Part shown: piece after piece, positions 1 to 4,403 of the stretch | How the letters are laid out: every line of letters starts with the position of its first letter | Position numbering within the stretch: the first letter of the stretch is position 1 | Source: JACDET01 sp038253825 | Lineage (GTDB): Bacteria; Patescibacteriota; Microgenomatia; Levybacterales; UBA12049 | DNA length: 14,042 nucleotides | NCBI GenBank assembly: GCA_038253825.1 | Contig: JBBSGT010000032.1 | Span: 1 to 14,042, forward strand | Reading direction: 5' to 3' | Program-made: the position numbers and the translations under genes | Notes under the pieces: generated by a model | What the model was told of the DNA's origin: nothing | Database searches by the model: none | Seen by the model: only the letters and a program-made list of their open reading frames with translations

Positions 1-1
1 A

Positions 2-109
2 CAATTCGAATATGACATTCACCAATTTTTTGACAACATCAGTCAATATGAAGACAGACTTAGACAGTTTATTGGAAGTGAACTACACTTGGTAAAATTG
101 ACTAGTTAA
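2..109 (+). CDS. C-terminal end of an unidentified protein (partial)
   Basis: An open frame enters from the left edge and runs 35 codons to a TAA at 107-109. The peptide begins QFEYDIHQFF and ends GSELHLVKLTS. It is rich in charged and aromatic residues and looks helical. I do not recognise a family from this fragment. It converges on the hydrolase gene with an 11-base gap. The coding call rests only on the absence of stops and a protein-like composition, so it could be chance. Confidence 0.4.
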   Translation, partial: QFEYDIHQFFDNISQYEDRLRQFIGSELHLVKLTS

Positions 110-120
110 AAAACCGAAAA

Positions 121-666
121 TCAATTTCTTAAATGTATATATTGATAAATTGCTCGTAGCGCCTCTGTAGCATTATGATCGAGCTTTTGTTTCCTCCATC
201 CTTCCGTAGAGGTACTTTCATAAGGGTATTTATTTTGAGGTATATCTTCAAAGCCATTATCGGGATAGTTTGCCGGTGCTCTGAGTGCCAACCATCTGAC
301 CTGTCTTCGTTTGGTAAGAAGCGCAGAAAGATATCCGCCAAAGCTTGCGCTGACAATACCAATTTCATCTGGATTTACACTATTTTGTTTTGCAAGGAAA
401 TCATACGCATCCGTTACATCATTAATGAAATCTTGACGTGTCAGCTTTCGTATATCCCCATCACTGCCTCCATGCCCACGAAGACTAAACGCAAAACATA
501 TATATCCGATATCAGCAAGTGCCTTTGCCCTATGAATATAACCAAATTCGTTACTTCTCCAACCATGAATAAAAAGTACTGCCTTGCCATTTGACTGGAC
601 CGGAGTTACCAGCGTTCCCTCAAGACTTTCACCGGTCATTGCTGAAGTAATTTTTACTTTTTCCAT
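121..666 (-). CDS. Alpha/beta hydrolase, C-terminally truncated
   Basis: A 181-residue serine hydrolase of the alpha/beta fold, resembling dienelactone-hydrolase or acyl-peptidase-like esterases. Visible elements are the oxyanion strand and loop LFIHGW (residues 31-36), the RGHGGSDG turn (63-70) and a nucleophile elbow S-A-S-F-G with Ser108; the first Gly of GxSxG is Ser. After the LRAPANYP segment (128-135) the protein runs only about 45 more residues. The usual acid and the C-terminal catalytic His, normally in a further 80-100 residues, are absent. It is therefore probably a truncated, inactive gene rather than a complete enzyme. The ATG at 666 follows an extended -10 TGC-TATAAT, which supports this start. 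Substrate unknown. Confidence 0.75.
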   Translation of the reverse strand: MEKVKITSAMTGESLEGTLVTPVQSNGKAVLFIHGWRSNEFGYIHRAKALADIGYICFAFSLRGHGGSDGDIRKLTRQDFINDVTDAYDFLAKQNSVNPDEIGIVSASFGGYLSALLTKRRQVRWLALRAPANYPDNGFEDIPQNKYPYESTSTEGWRKQKLDHNATEALRAIYQYIHLRN

Positions 667-682
667 AAACTCAATTATAGCA
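667..682 (-). promoter_or_regulatory. Extended -10 promoter of the hydrolase gene
   Basis: On the minus strand TGC precedes TATAAT (-10 at 679-674). The expected transcription start at about 667 is directly beside the ATG at 666, so the mRNA would be leaderless. A weak -35-like GTGAGA lies 16 bp upstream. Confidence 0.6.
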
Positions 683-745
683 GAAAGGTTTCGAGTCTCA
701 CTGCCGTTGAAGCTAAGAAAAGTTACGATTTGGAGCTAAAATAAA

Positions 746-820
746 TGGCAGGGGTGCACGGACTCGAACCGTGAAAGGCAGTTTTGGAGACTGCTGTGAT
801 AACCATTTCACCACACCCCT
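746..820 (-). tRNA. trnW: tRNA-Trp (CCA anticodon)
   Basis: A full cloverleaf reads on the minus strand from 820. The 7-bp acceptor is AGGGGTG/CACCCCT. The anticodon stem GCAGT/ACTGC encloses loop CTCCAAA, giving anticodon CCA. The T-loop is canonical TTCGAGT. The discriminator is G (749), and a 3' CCA is encoded in the DNA at 748-746, unlike the three tRNAs downstream in the window. In many bacteria trnW sits between rpmG and secE. Here it is on the same strand as rpmG but separated from it by an oppositely oriented gene. Confidence 0.95.
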
Positions 821-835
821 AATTAGATTTCCTGA

Positions 836-849
836 ACTTTGAACAAAGT
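836..849. repeat. Short inverted repeat in the tRNA-Trp 5' leader
   Basis: ACTTTG and CAAAGT form a 6-bp inverted repeat around a 2-base centre. It lies between the tRNA-Trp promoter and the mature 5' end, so the precursor leader could fold into a small hairpin. This may be incidental. Confidence 0.4.
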
Positions 850-856
850 AAGGTAT

Positions 857-885
857 ATTGTAGCGTATTGAGTTTAATTTCTCCA
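857..885 (-). promoter_or_regulatory. Putative promoter of tRNA-Trp
   Basis: On the minus strand a -10 TACAAT (862-857) lies 18 bp after a -35-like TGGAGA. The predicted start near 850 leaves a leader of about 30 nt before the tRNA. Confidence 0.5.
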
Positions 886-915
886 GTATTTTCCCGAAAC
901 AATTTTTTCTCATTT

Positions 916-924
916 TGCTATACT
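916..924 (+). promoter_or_regulatory. Extended -10 promoter of the 151-residue gene
   Basis: TGC followed by TATACT (919-924) predicts a transcription start near 931, two bases before the ATG at 933. An overlapping TATAAT at 924-929 is an alternative. This placement argues against the in-frame TTG at 915 as the start codon, because it lies inside the promoter. Confidence 0.55.
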
Positions 925-932
925 ATAATTAT

Positions 933-1388
933 ATGAATGATTTAAATGAAACCTCTGACGTAGTGATTGACCATCAAGAGATACAACATTTTGCATCTGA
1001 ACTTATCGCAAAACTCTCAAATGCTGTGAAAGATTGGAAAGTGAAAAAGGAGCAAACATATGACGGAAAAACATACAGGAACTACAGCACAACGGTAGTT
1101 GATCCCAACAGCGATGAAGCTGCAACTTTTATGCAAGTACAATTGGTTTACGAGAATTCTACAGATAACAATGCATTCGAAGGTGGCTTGACAGAAACAG
1201 CTCCTGATACGAATGGATCCCTCCATGAATATCATTTTGCAGCAAATCTAAAGAGTGGTACTGAATCTGAAATAAGATACGTTGAGTATCCATATCGTCA
1301 AGAAGAATTTGGACGACCCTTGATAAATACAAAAACAGCAATCTCTACAGCAGAAAGTATGATCCAAAGACTTCCTCAGCTAGATTAA
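933..1388 (+). CDS. Hypothetical protein, 151 residues
   Basis: An acidic soluble protein with no signal peptide and no membrane segment. It opens with a likely helical stretch (about residues 8-40, HQEIQHFASELIAKLSNAV). A beta-rich middle follows, containing STTVVDPNS and FMQVQLVYEN. It ends in a short helix (AISTAESMIQRL). I do not recognise a family. It stands alone on the plus strand inside the otherwise minus-strand rpmG-trnW segment and converges on rpmG with 8 bases between the two stop codons. I chose ATG 933 because the sequence upstream is the promoter. Confidence 0.7.
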   Translation: MNDLNETSDVVIDHQEIQHFASELIAKLSNAVKDWKVKKEQTYDGKTYRNYSTTVVDPNSDEAATFMQVQLVYENSTDNNAFEGGLTETAPDTNGSLHEYHFAANLKSGTESEIRYVEYPYRQEEFGRPLINTKTAISTAESMIQRLPQLD

Positions 1389-1396
1389 TTCGAGGC

Positions 1397-1573
1397 TTAT
1401 TTTAATTTATCTACTTCTTTATGTTCGGTAACTTTGCGGCAATGTTTGCAGAATTTATTCAGTAATAGCTTTTCAGGCGTTTCCATTTTATTTTTCTGCG
1501 TGACATAGTTGCGGTTCTTACAAACCTGACAGACGAGTCCAATTGTTATCCGATGTTCTCCCTTTTTGGCCAT
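1397..1573 (-). CDS. rpmG: 50S ribosomal protein bL33
   Basis: A 58-residue protein beginning MAKKGEHRITIGLVCQVC. It is the zinc-ribbon form of bL33, with cysteine pairs C15/C18 and C42/C45 and the KFCKHCRKVTEHKE C-terminus typical of the family. It is a component of the large subunit near the E site. The length is normal. It follows the Thr-Tyr-Thr tRNA cluster on the same strand, a common bacterial neighbourhood, yet has its own -10 box directly before the ATG. The secE-nusG genes that often follow are not in this window. Confidence 0.95.
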   Translation of the reverse strand: MAKKGEHRITIGLVCQVCKNRNYVTQKNKMETPEKLLLNKFCKHCRKVTEHKEVDKLK

Positions 1574-1586
1574 ACGAGTGATTATA
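1574..1586 (-). promoter_or_regulatory. -10 box placing rpmG on a leaderless mRNA
   Basis: TATAAT on the minus strand (1586-1581) predicts a start at about 1574, one base before the ATG at 1573. Seventeen bases upstream is a poor -35, TTCCAA. Read-through from the tRNA promoter is also possible. Confidence 0.5.
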
Positions 1587-1622
1587 CACTATTTGGAGCA
1601 GGTTTGGAAGAGCGTTGTCTTG

Positions 1623-1694
1623 AGCCTAGATCGGGAATCGGACCCGAGACCTCCATCTTACCAAGATGGCGTTCTGCCACTGAACTATCTAGGC
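1623..1694 (-). tRNA. trnT: tRNA-Thr (GGT anticodon)
   Basis: The cloverleaf reads on the minus strand from 1694. The acceptor is GCCTAGA/TCTAGGC. The anticodon stem CCATC/GATGG has loop TTGGTAA, giving GGT. The T-loop TCCGATT is normal. The discriminator is T (1623), followed by CAA, so CCA is not encoded. It is third in the minus-strand tRNA cluster. Confidence 0.95.
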
Positions 1695-1718
1695 ATTGTC
1701 CCGGGAACGGGACTTATG

Positions 1719-1801
1719 TGCTGGATGAGAGATTTGCACTCCCGTAGGCCGAAGCCGCCTCGTCTACAGCGAGGTGCGATTGACTACTCCGCCAATCCAG
1801 C
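1719..1801 (-). tRNA. trnY: tRNA-Tyr (GTA anticodon), long variable arm
   Basis: A class II tRNA of 83 nt read from 1801. The acceptor is GCTGGAT/ATCCAGC. The anticodon stem CCTCG/CGAGG has loop CTGTAGA, giving GTA. A long variable arm contains CGGC-TTCG-GCC. The discriminator is A and CCA is not encoded. The elbow is odd: the T-loop is TGCAAAT, with G at position 55 instead of U, and the D-loop has AG where G18-G19 is expected. The cloverleaf is otherwise intact. Confidence 0.93.
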
Positions 1802-1824
1802 TTTTTCAGTTAGTTTTTTGTTTG

Positions 1825-1896
1825 AGCCTTCTGTCGGATTCGGACCGACGACCTGCTGTTTACAAAACAGCTGCTCTACCGCTGAGCTAAGAAGGC
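1825..1896 (-). tRNA. trnT: tRNA-Thr (TGT anticodon)
   Basis: First gene of the minus-strand cluster. The acceptor is GCCTTCT/AGAAGGC. The anticodon stem GCTGT/ACAGC has loop TTTGTAA, giving TGT. The D-arm AGCTCAGCGGTAGAGC and T-loop TCCGAAT are canonical. The discriminator is T and no CCA is encoded. Promoter P2 begins about 27 bases upstream. Confidence 0.95.
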
Positions 1897-1922
1897 GTGA
1901 GTCGGACAGAAACGTATGGATA

Positions 1923-1951
1923 ATTGTATCAAAGAGAAGAAGACTGAGCAA
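1923..1951 (-). promoter_or_regulatory. Promoter P2 of the tRNA cluster
   Basis: On the minus strand -35 TTGCTC (1951-1946) and -10 TACAAT (1928-1923) are separated by exactly 17 bp. The start at about 1916 gives a leader of about 20 nt before tRNA-Thr(TGT). The -10 overlaps the third copy of an 11-bp word shared with the upstream structured RNA. Confidence 0.65.
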
Positions 1952-2154
1952 GCTATAATTGCATTTCGGTGTGGAATGGAAAAAATACTCTTTGATACGG
2001 TATTGGTTGGCATTTTTCCCTGAGTAACAAATAGGAAGGTTATTTGCTTACCCTCAGGCAAACAAAAAAACAGCCTCGTTTCCACCTTAGTGGTGAATAC
2101 CTCAGGAATGTAGAAGTAGAGAAAAATAATACAACCAATCCCAGTATCAAAGAG
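1926..2154. repeat. Three copies of the word GTATCAAAGAG
   Basis: GTATCAAAGAG occurs on the plus strand at 1926-1936 and 2144-2154 and inverted at 1988-1998. The last two form the end-pairing of the structured RNA. The first lies over the P2 -10 box and could pair with the 3' arm in a read-through transcript. Confidence 0.8.
1980..1998 (-). terminator. Intrinsic terminator formed by the rod RNA's 3' arm
   Basis: The 3' arm ending GTATCAAAGAGTA runs straight into six T's (1985-1980 on the minus strand). The upstream half of the stem is about 145 nt away at 2157-2144, so this is a long-range terminator hairpin. It would separate the RNA gene from the tRNA cluster that has its own P2. Confidence 0.55.
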
Positions 2155-2155
2155 C
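1980..2155 (-). ncRNA. Rod-shaped structured RNA, possibly 6S-like
   Basis: A predicted transcript of about 176 nt on the minus strand. Its ends pair: the 5' CTCTTTGATAC (2154-2144) is the exact complement of GTATCAAAGAG (1998-1988). After a U bulge the stem continues with GG/CC and ATTGGTTG/CAACCAAT, with one G-A mismatch between them. After a small internal loop it continues with ATTTTTC/GAAAAAT (2127-2121 with 2018-2012). That is about 31 bp in total. Inside are a terminal hairpin (2058-2019, CCTGAG/CTCAGG extended by 9 more pairs), a small CACC/GGTG hairpin, and a long pyrimidine-rich single-stranded segment. A consensus promoter lies directly upstream and six U's follow the 3' arm. Size, end-pairing and autonomous transcription fit a 6S-type RNA polymerase regulator, but the internal bubble is much longer on the 5' side, so this identity is tentative. 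It has no SRP RNA, tmRNA or T-box signature. Confidence 0.6.
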
Positions 2156-2161
2156 ATGGTT

Positions 2162-2190
2162 AGTATATTTCTCACCTCATGAAAAGTCAA
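2162..2190 (-). promoter_or_regulatory. Promoter P1 of the structured RNA
   Basis: On the minus strand -35 TTGACT (2190-2185) and -10 TATACT (2167-2162) have a 17-bp spacer, one of the best promoters in the window. The predicted start at 2155 falls at the very base of the long RNA stem. Confidence 0.75.
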
Positions 2191-2250
2191 TATCTTGACA
2201 AGGCTTTCTTACTATATTGCGATATTTCTATACTTTGCATGGAGAAACGA

Positions 2251-2919
2251 CTAGAATCCGAGGAGGCGGAGACAGGCATTGATGAGCGCAAGTAACACAT
2301 TTGACAAAGAAAATCCACCGATGGGGAAGTAGAAAAGAGCGATAAGGATAACAAGTCCGAGTCCACCATTGCCGATGGCAAGGTAATTTGCGGCAGTTCT
2401 TTCCGGTAGAAGGAGCACGAAGAGCTTTGATCCATCTAGCGGAGGAATTGGGAGCAGGTTAAGCATAGCCAAGAGCAGATTCCATTTGATTATCGTTGTC
2501 AAAATAAAACCGAGTATTCCTGTAATGGCAATTTCACCAAAACTTGTTCCTGGGAATAATGCATGCGTCACAAAACTGGCAACGATAGCTAAAAGGAGAT
2601 TGGTAAGCGGTCCGGCAACGGAGACTAATGCAAGGTCCTTCATGCCGTCACGAAGGTTGAAAGGGTCAACAGGCACTGGTTTGGCACCACCAAAGATAAA
2701 ACTCCCACCAGAGCCGATATAGACAATGACAGGCACTAAAATACTCATGAAAGGATCTATATGAGGTTTTGGATTGAGCGTAATGCGACCAAGAAGCTTT
2801 GCGGTCGGATCTCCGAGTCTATACGCCACATAGCCATGCATAATTTCATGCAAAATTGATGAATAGACGAGAATGCCGATACTGATAATAGCAAGTAAAA
2901 TATCCATGATTGAGGTCAT
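2251..2919 (-). CDS. Site-2 protease family (M50) intramembrane metalloprotease
   Basis: A 222-residue polytopic membrane protein. The zinc site is HEIMH (residues 24-28, ligands H24 and H28, catalytic E25) inside the first hydrophobic helix. The third ligand is in LNLLPIPPLDG (153-163, D162). The HGYVAYRLGD and GGAKPVPVDPFNLR segments are typical of the short prokaryotic M50 proteases without a PDZ domain, and the length is normal for that subgroup. It would cleave substrates within the membrane; the substrate is unknown. It is divergent from rpmB. The start may be M1 (2919) or M5 (2907). A 23-bp palindrome sits immediately upstream. Confidence 0.92.
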   Translation of the reverse strand: MTSIMDILLAIISIGILVYSSILHEIMHGYVAYRLGDPTAKLLGRITLNPKPHIDPFMSILVPVIVYIGSGGSFIFGGAKPVPVDPFNLRDGMKDLALVSVAGPLTNLLLAIVASFVTHALFPGTSFGEIAITGILGFILTTIIKWNLLLAMLNLLPIPPLDGSKLFVLLLPERTAANYLAIGNGGLGLVILIALFYFPIGGFSLSNVLLALINACLRLLGF

Positions 2920-2921
2920 TT

Positions 2922-2944
2922 GAGTTGAGAAATTTTCTCAACTC
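2922..2944. repeat. Perfect 23-bp palindrome upstream of the M50 protease gene
   Basis: GAGTTGAGAAA (2922-2932) and TTTCTCAACTC (2934-2944) are exact reverse complements around a single T. It lies two bases upstream of the ATG at 2919, within the predicted 5' leader of the protease mRNA and just upstream of the rpmB promoter. It could be an operator for a dimeric regulator or an RNA hairpin covering the translation start. Confidence 0.7.
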
Positions 2945-2981
2945 TTGAGATAACCTTACTAATATGATATCATATCCTCCT
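2945..2981 (+). promoter_or_regulatory. rpmB promoter with a palindromic -10 region
   Basis: The plus strand has -35 TTGAGA (2945-2950) and -10 TATCAT (2968-2973) with a 17-bp spacer. The start near 2980 gives a leader of about two bases before the ATG at 2982. The -10 lies in a perfect 14-bp palindrome, ATATGATATCATAT (2962-2975). This gives a TATGAT on each strand and could drive the divergent protease gene as well. Confidence 0.6.
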
Positions 2982-3218
2982 ATGGCAATGAAATGTATGA
3001 ACTGTGGCAAAGGTGTTATGTACGGACATAATGTGTCTCACTCCAAACGCCGCACCCGAAAAATTTTCAAACCCAATCTGCACAGCACACGAGTCGAAAC
3101 AACGACAGGTTTTGTGCGGCTGAAACTTTGCACAAAATGCCTGAGAACAATCAAAAAAGTTCGTCTCCAAGCAGTTGAAGAAATTCCTACAGAAACCGCT
3201 CCACAAGCTACAGCGTAA
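2982..3218 (+). CDS. rpmB: 50S ribosomal protein bL28
   Basis: A 78-residue large-subunit protein. The N-terminus MAMKCMNCGKG, the SHSKRRTRKIFKPNL core (residues 19-33) and the LCTKCLRTIKK end (49-59) are diagnostic. Cysteines C5, C8, C50 and C53 form the zinc-binding version. About 17 residues of acidic or Ala/Thr tail follow the core. I chose ATG 2982 rather than the in-frame ATG 2964 because the family begins MA-x-x-C and 2964 lies inside the -10 region. No Shine-Dalgarno is visible, so translation is probably leaderless. Confidence 0.95.
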   Translation: MAMKCMNCGKGVMYGHNVSHSKRRTRKIFKPNLHSTRVETTTGFVRLKLCTKCLRTIKKVRLQAVEEIPTETAPQATA

Positions 3219-3243
3219 GAATTAAAGGGAAAAAAGGAGATAA

Positions 3244-3417
3244 TTACCAACCATACCACATATCTGGCTCTGCTTCTGGTTGTTTATCAGTTTTTCCATC
3301 ATCGCCGATTGTAAAAGTATCTTCCATTTGTTCGACAATGTGTTGCTCTGGGATATCAAACATGCCACCAATAGTGTCTCCAAGAGCATCTCCTGTTGCT
3401 TCTGATGTAGCGCTCAT
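3244..3417 (-). CDS. Hypothetical acidic protein, 57 residues
   Basis: A short gene starting MSATSEATGDALGD and ending EPDMWYGW. It is strongly acidic with no membrane segment and no family I recognise. Its reality is supported by a consensus promoter two bases upstream of the ATG. It is the only open frame between rpmB (3218) and fmt (3474). The aromatic C-terminus resembles the DDWYD end of the protein at 13282-13602. Confidence 0.65.
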   Translation of the reverse strand: MSATSEATGDALGDTIGGMFDIPEQHIVEQMEDTFTIGDDGKTDKQPEAEPDMWYGW

Positions 3418-3418
3418 A

Positions 3419-3454
3419 TGTCAGTAATATAAAGAATTAGGCATAAATTGTCAA
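3419..3454 (-). promoter_or_regulatory. Consensus promoter of the 57-residue gene
   Basis: On the minus strand -35 TTGACA (3454-3449) and -10 TATATT (3431-3426) have a 17-bp spacer. The start at about 3419 leaves a two-base leader before the ATG at 3417. Confidence 0.75.
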
Positions 3455-3473
3455 GTCATTAGCCCTGTAGTAA

Positions 3474-4394
3474 TTATTTATTGGTGAATAAATCTTCCAT
3501 TTTTCCCCGCATTTCTGGATAACCGTTGAGAAAGTCTTTTAGACTCACCGGGTTTTTCCCTTCAAGCTGTAAAAGAATGTTAGATCCTGAAACCCTCCGA
3601 GAGGACCTGCTTCTTGGAAGCGGCGCAAGTTCAGGATGACTAGAAGATGGCAAAAACTTAACTCTTGATTCTTGATTCTTGATTCTTACTTTGGTCCAAA
3701 CAGTTGGCCATGGATAATACGCTCTGATCATTCGATCGAGTTTTTCAAATCGCGGCGGAGTATCCAAATCAATAAAGCCATCTTCTTTGGAGATTCTTTG
3801 GGTATAACTTGCTTGCGTTTCGTCTTGCGGTTGAGGAGTATGTTTGCCACTTATGTATTCATCAATCACATGGGGTAGTACATTGGCCGCCTGAGAAAAT
3901 TTACTTTGCATGAGCCATGCAAAAGTATCAGTTTTTTCCAAAGTAAATGGAAGTTGATGCAAAATCGGCCCATGATCCATCTGCGCGTCCATCTTGATGA
4001 ATGTAAGGCCTGAGGTTTCATCTCCATTCAAGAGTGCTGTTTGAATTGGGGTGGGTCCACGATATTTGGGAAGCAAAGATGGATGGATATTAATTGCTCC
4101 AAATTTAGGCAATTCCAAAATTTCATTAGGAATAATTTTCCCATAGGCAGCCACTACAATCAAGTCTGATTGTGGAATTTTCAATTTTAAATTTTCAGTT
4201 TTCATTTGTTCTGGTTGGAGGAGGGGGATCCCTTGTTTTTCGGCGAAGACTTTGACTGGCGGAGGCGTAAGCTGCTGTTTACGACCGGATTTTTGATCAG
4301 GAGTAGTCACAACAGCGACAACATTATGCTGTTTGATTAGGGTTTGCAGAACAGGAACGACTTCTTGTGGAGTACCAAAAAAAATAATTTTCAT
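3474..4394 (-). CDS. fmt: Methionyl-tRNA formyltransferase
   Basis: It transfers a formyl group from 10-formyl-THF to Met-tRNA(fMet) in the cytoplasm. The 306-residue protein has the Rossmann-like start MKIIFFGTP, the signature INIHPSLLPKYRG (residues 101-113) with catalytic N102 and H104, and D140 in the QMDHGPI loop. The C-terminal domain is abnormal. After YYPWPTVWTKV (227-237), where an OB-fold should begin, about 35 residues are encoded by a heptamer repeat (IKNQESR) and a palindromic element (SHPELAPLPRS...RRVSGS). Recognisable sequence then resumes at NILLQLEGK. The insertion keeps the frame. The gene starts 9 bases after the def stop; TATAAA overlapping the def stop could also give a separate leaderless start. 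Confidence 0.93.
   Translation of the reverse strand: MKIIFFGTPQEVVPVLQTLIKQHNVVAVVTTPDQKSGRKQQLTPPPVKVFAEKQGIPLLQPEQMKTENLKLKIPQSDLIVVAAYGKIIPNEILELPKFGAINIHPSLLPKYRGPTPIQTALLNGDETSGLTFIKMDAQMDHGPILHQLPFTLEKTDTFAWLMQSKFSQAANVLPHVIDEYISGKHTPQPQDETQASYTQRISKEDGFIDLDTPPRFEKLDRMIRAYYPWPTVWTKVRIKNQESRVKFLPSSSHPELAPLPRSRSSRRVSGSNILLQLEGKNPVSLKDFLNGYPEMRGKMEDLFTNK
3583..3640. repeat. REP-like palindromic element inside fmt
   Basis: The ends ATCCTGAA (3584-3591) and TTCAGGAT (3630-3637) are inverted repeats. They enclose two further hairpins, CCTC-CGA-GAGG and GCTTC-TTG-GAAGC, giving a cloverleaf of about 58 bp. On the coding strand it begins GTCATCCTGAA, the start of a palindromic repeat seen in many bacterial genomes that translates as HPEL...SGS. 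It contributes codons to fmt without breaking the frame. Confidence 0.7.
3664..3684. repeat. Tandem heptamer repeat (CTTGATT x3) inside fmt
   Basis: Three exact copies of CTTGATT, followed by a partial fourth. On the fmt strand they encode IKNQESR, which comes from 21 bases because three heptamers equal seven codons. The repeat is 23 bases from the REP-like element, so both belong to one inserted block. Confidence 0.85.
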
Positions 4395-4403
4395 AAATCT
4401 GGT

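Noticed and set aside
175..594. A plus-strand open frame of 139 codons
   Set aside because: It is antisense to the hydrolase, whose motifs are recognisable. The plus-strand translation is cysteine-rich and unlike any family.
713..913. A minus-strand open frame of 66 codons
   Set aside because: It contains the whole tRNA-Trp gene.
1553..1958. Two overlapping plus-strand open frames
   Set aside because: They are antisense to three clear tRNA genes and the rpmG start.
1980..2155. T-box leader, SRP RNA or tmRNA
   Set aside because: No T-box antiterminator sequence, no SRP GGAA-tetraloop hairpin with its asymmetric loop, and no tRNA-like ends or tag reading frame.
1900..2157. MITE-like element from the inverted repeats
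   Set aside because: The inverted repeats coincide with a promoter start and a U-tract, and no target duplication was seen. An RNA gene fits better.
1876..2190. A minus-strand open frame of 104 codons
   Set aside because: It runs through the structured RNA, promoter P2 and into tRNA-Thr(TGT), with unlikely protein composition. Promoter, stem and U-tract explain the sequence better.
2964..2981. Upstream ATG for rpmB
   Set aside because: It lies within the -10 region, and bL28 proteins start at the MA-x-x-C equivalent of 2982.
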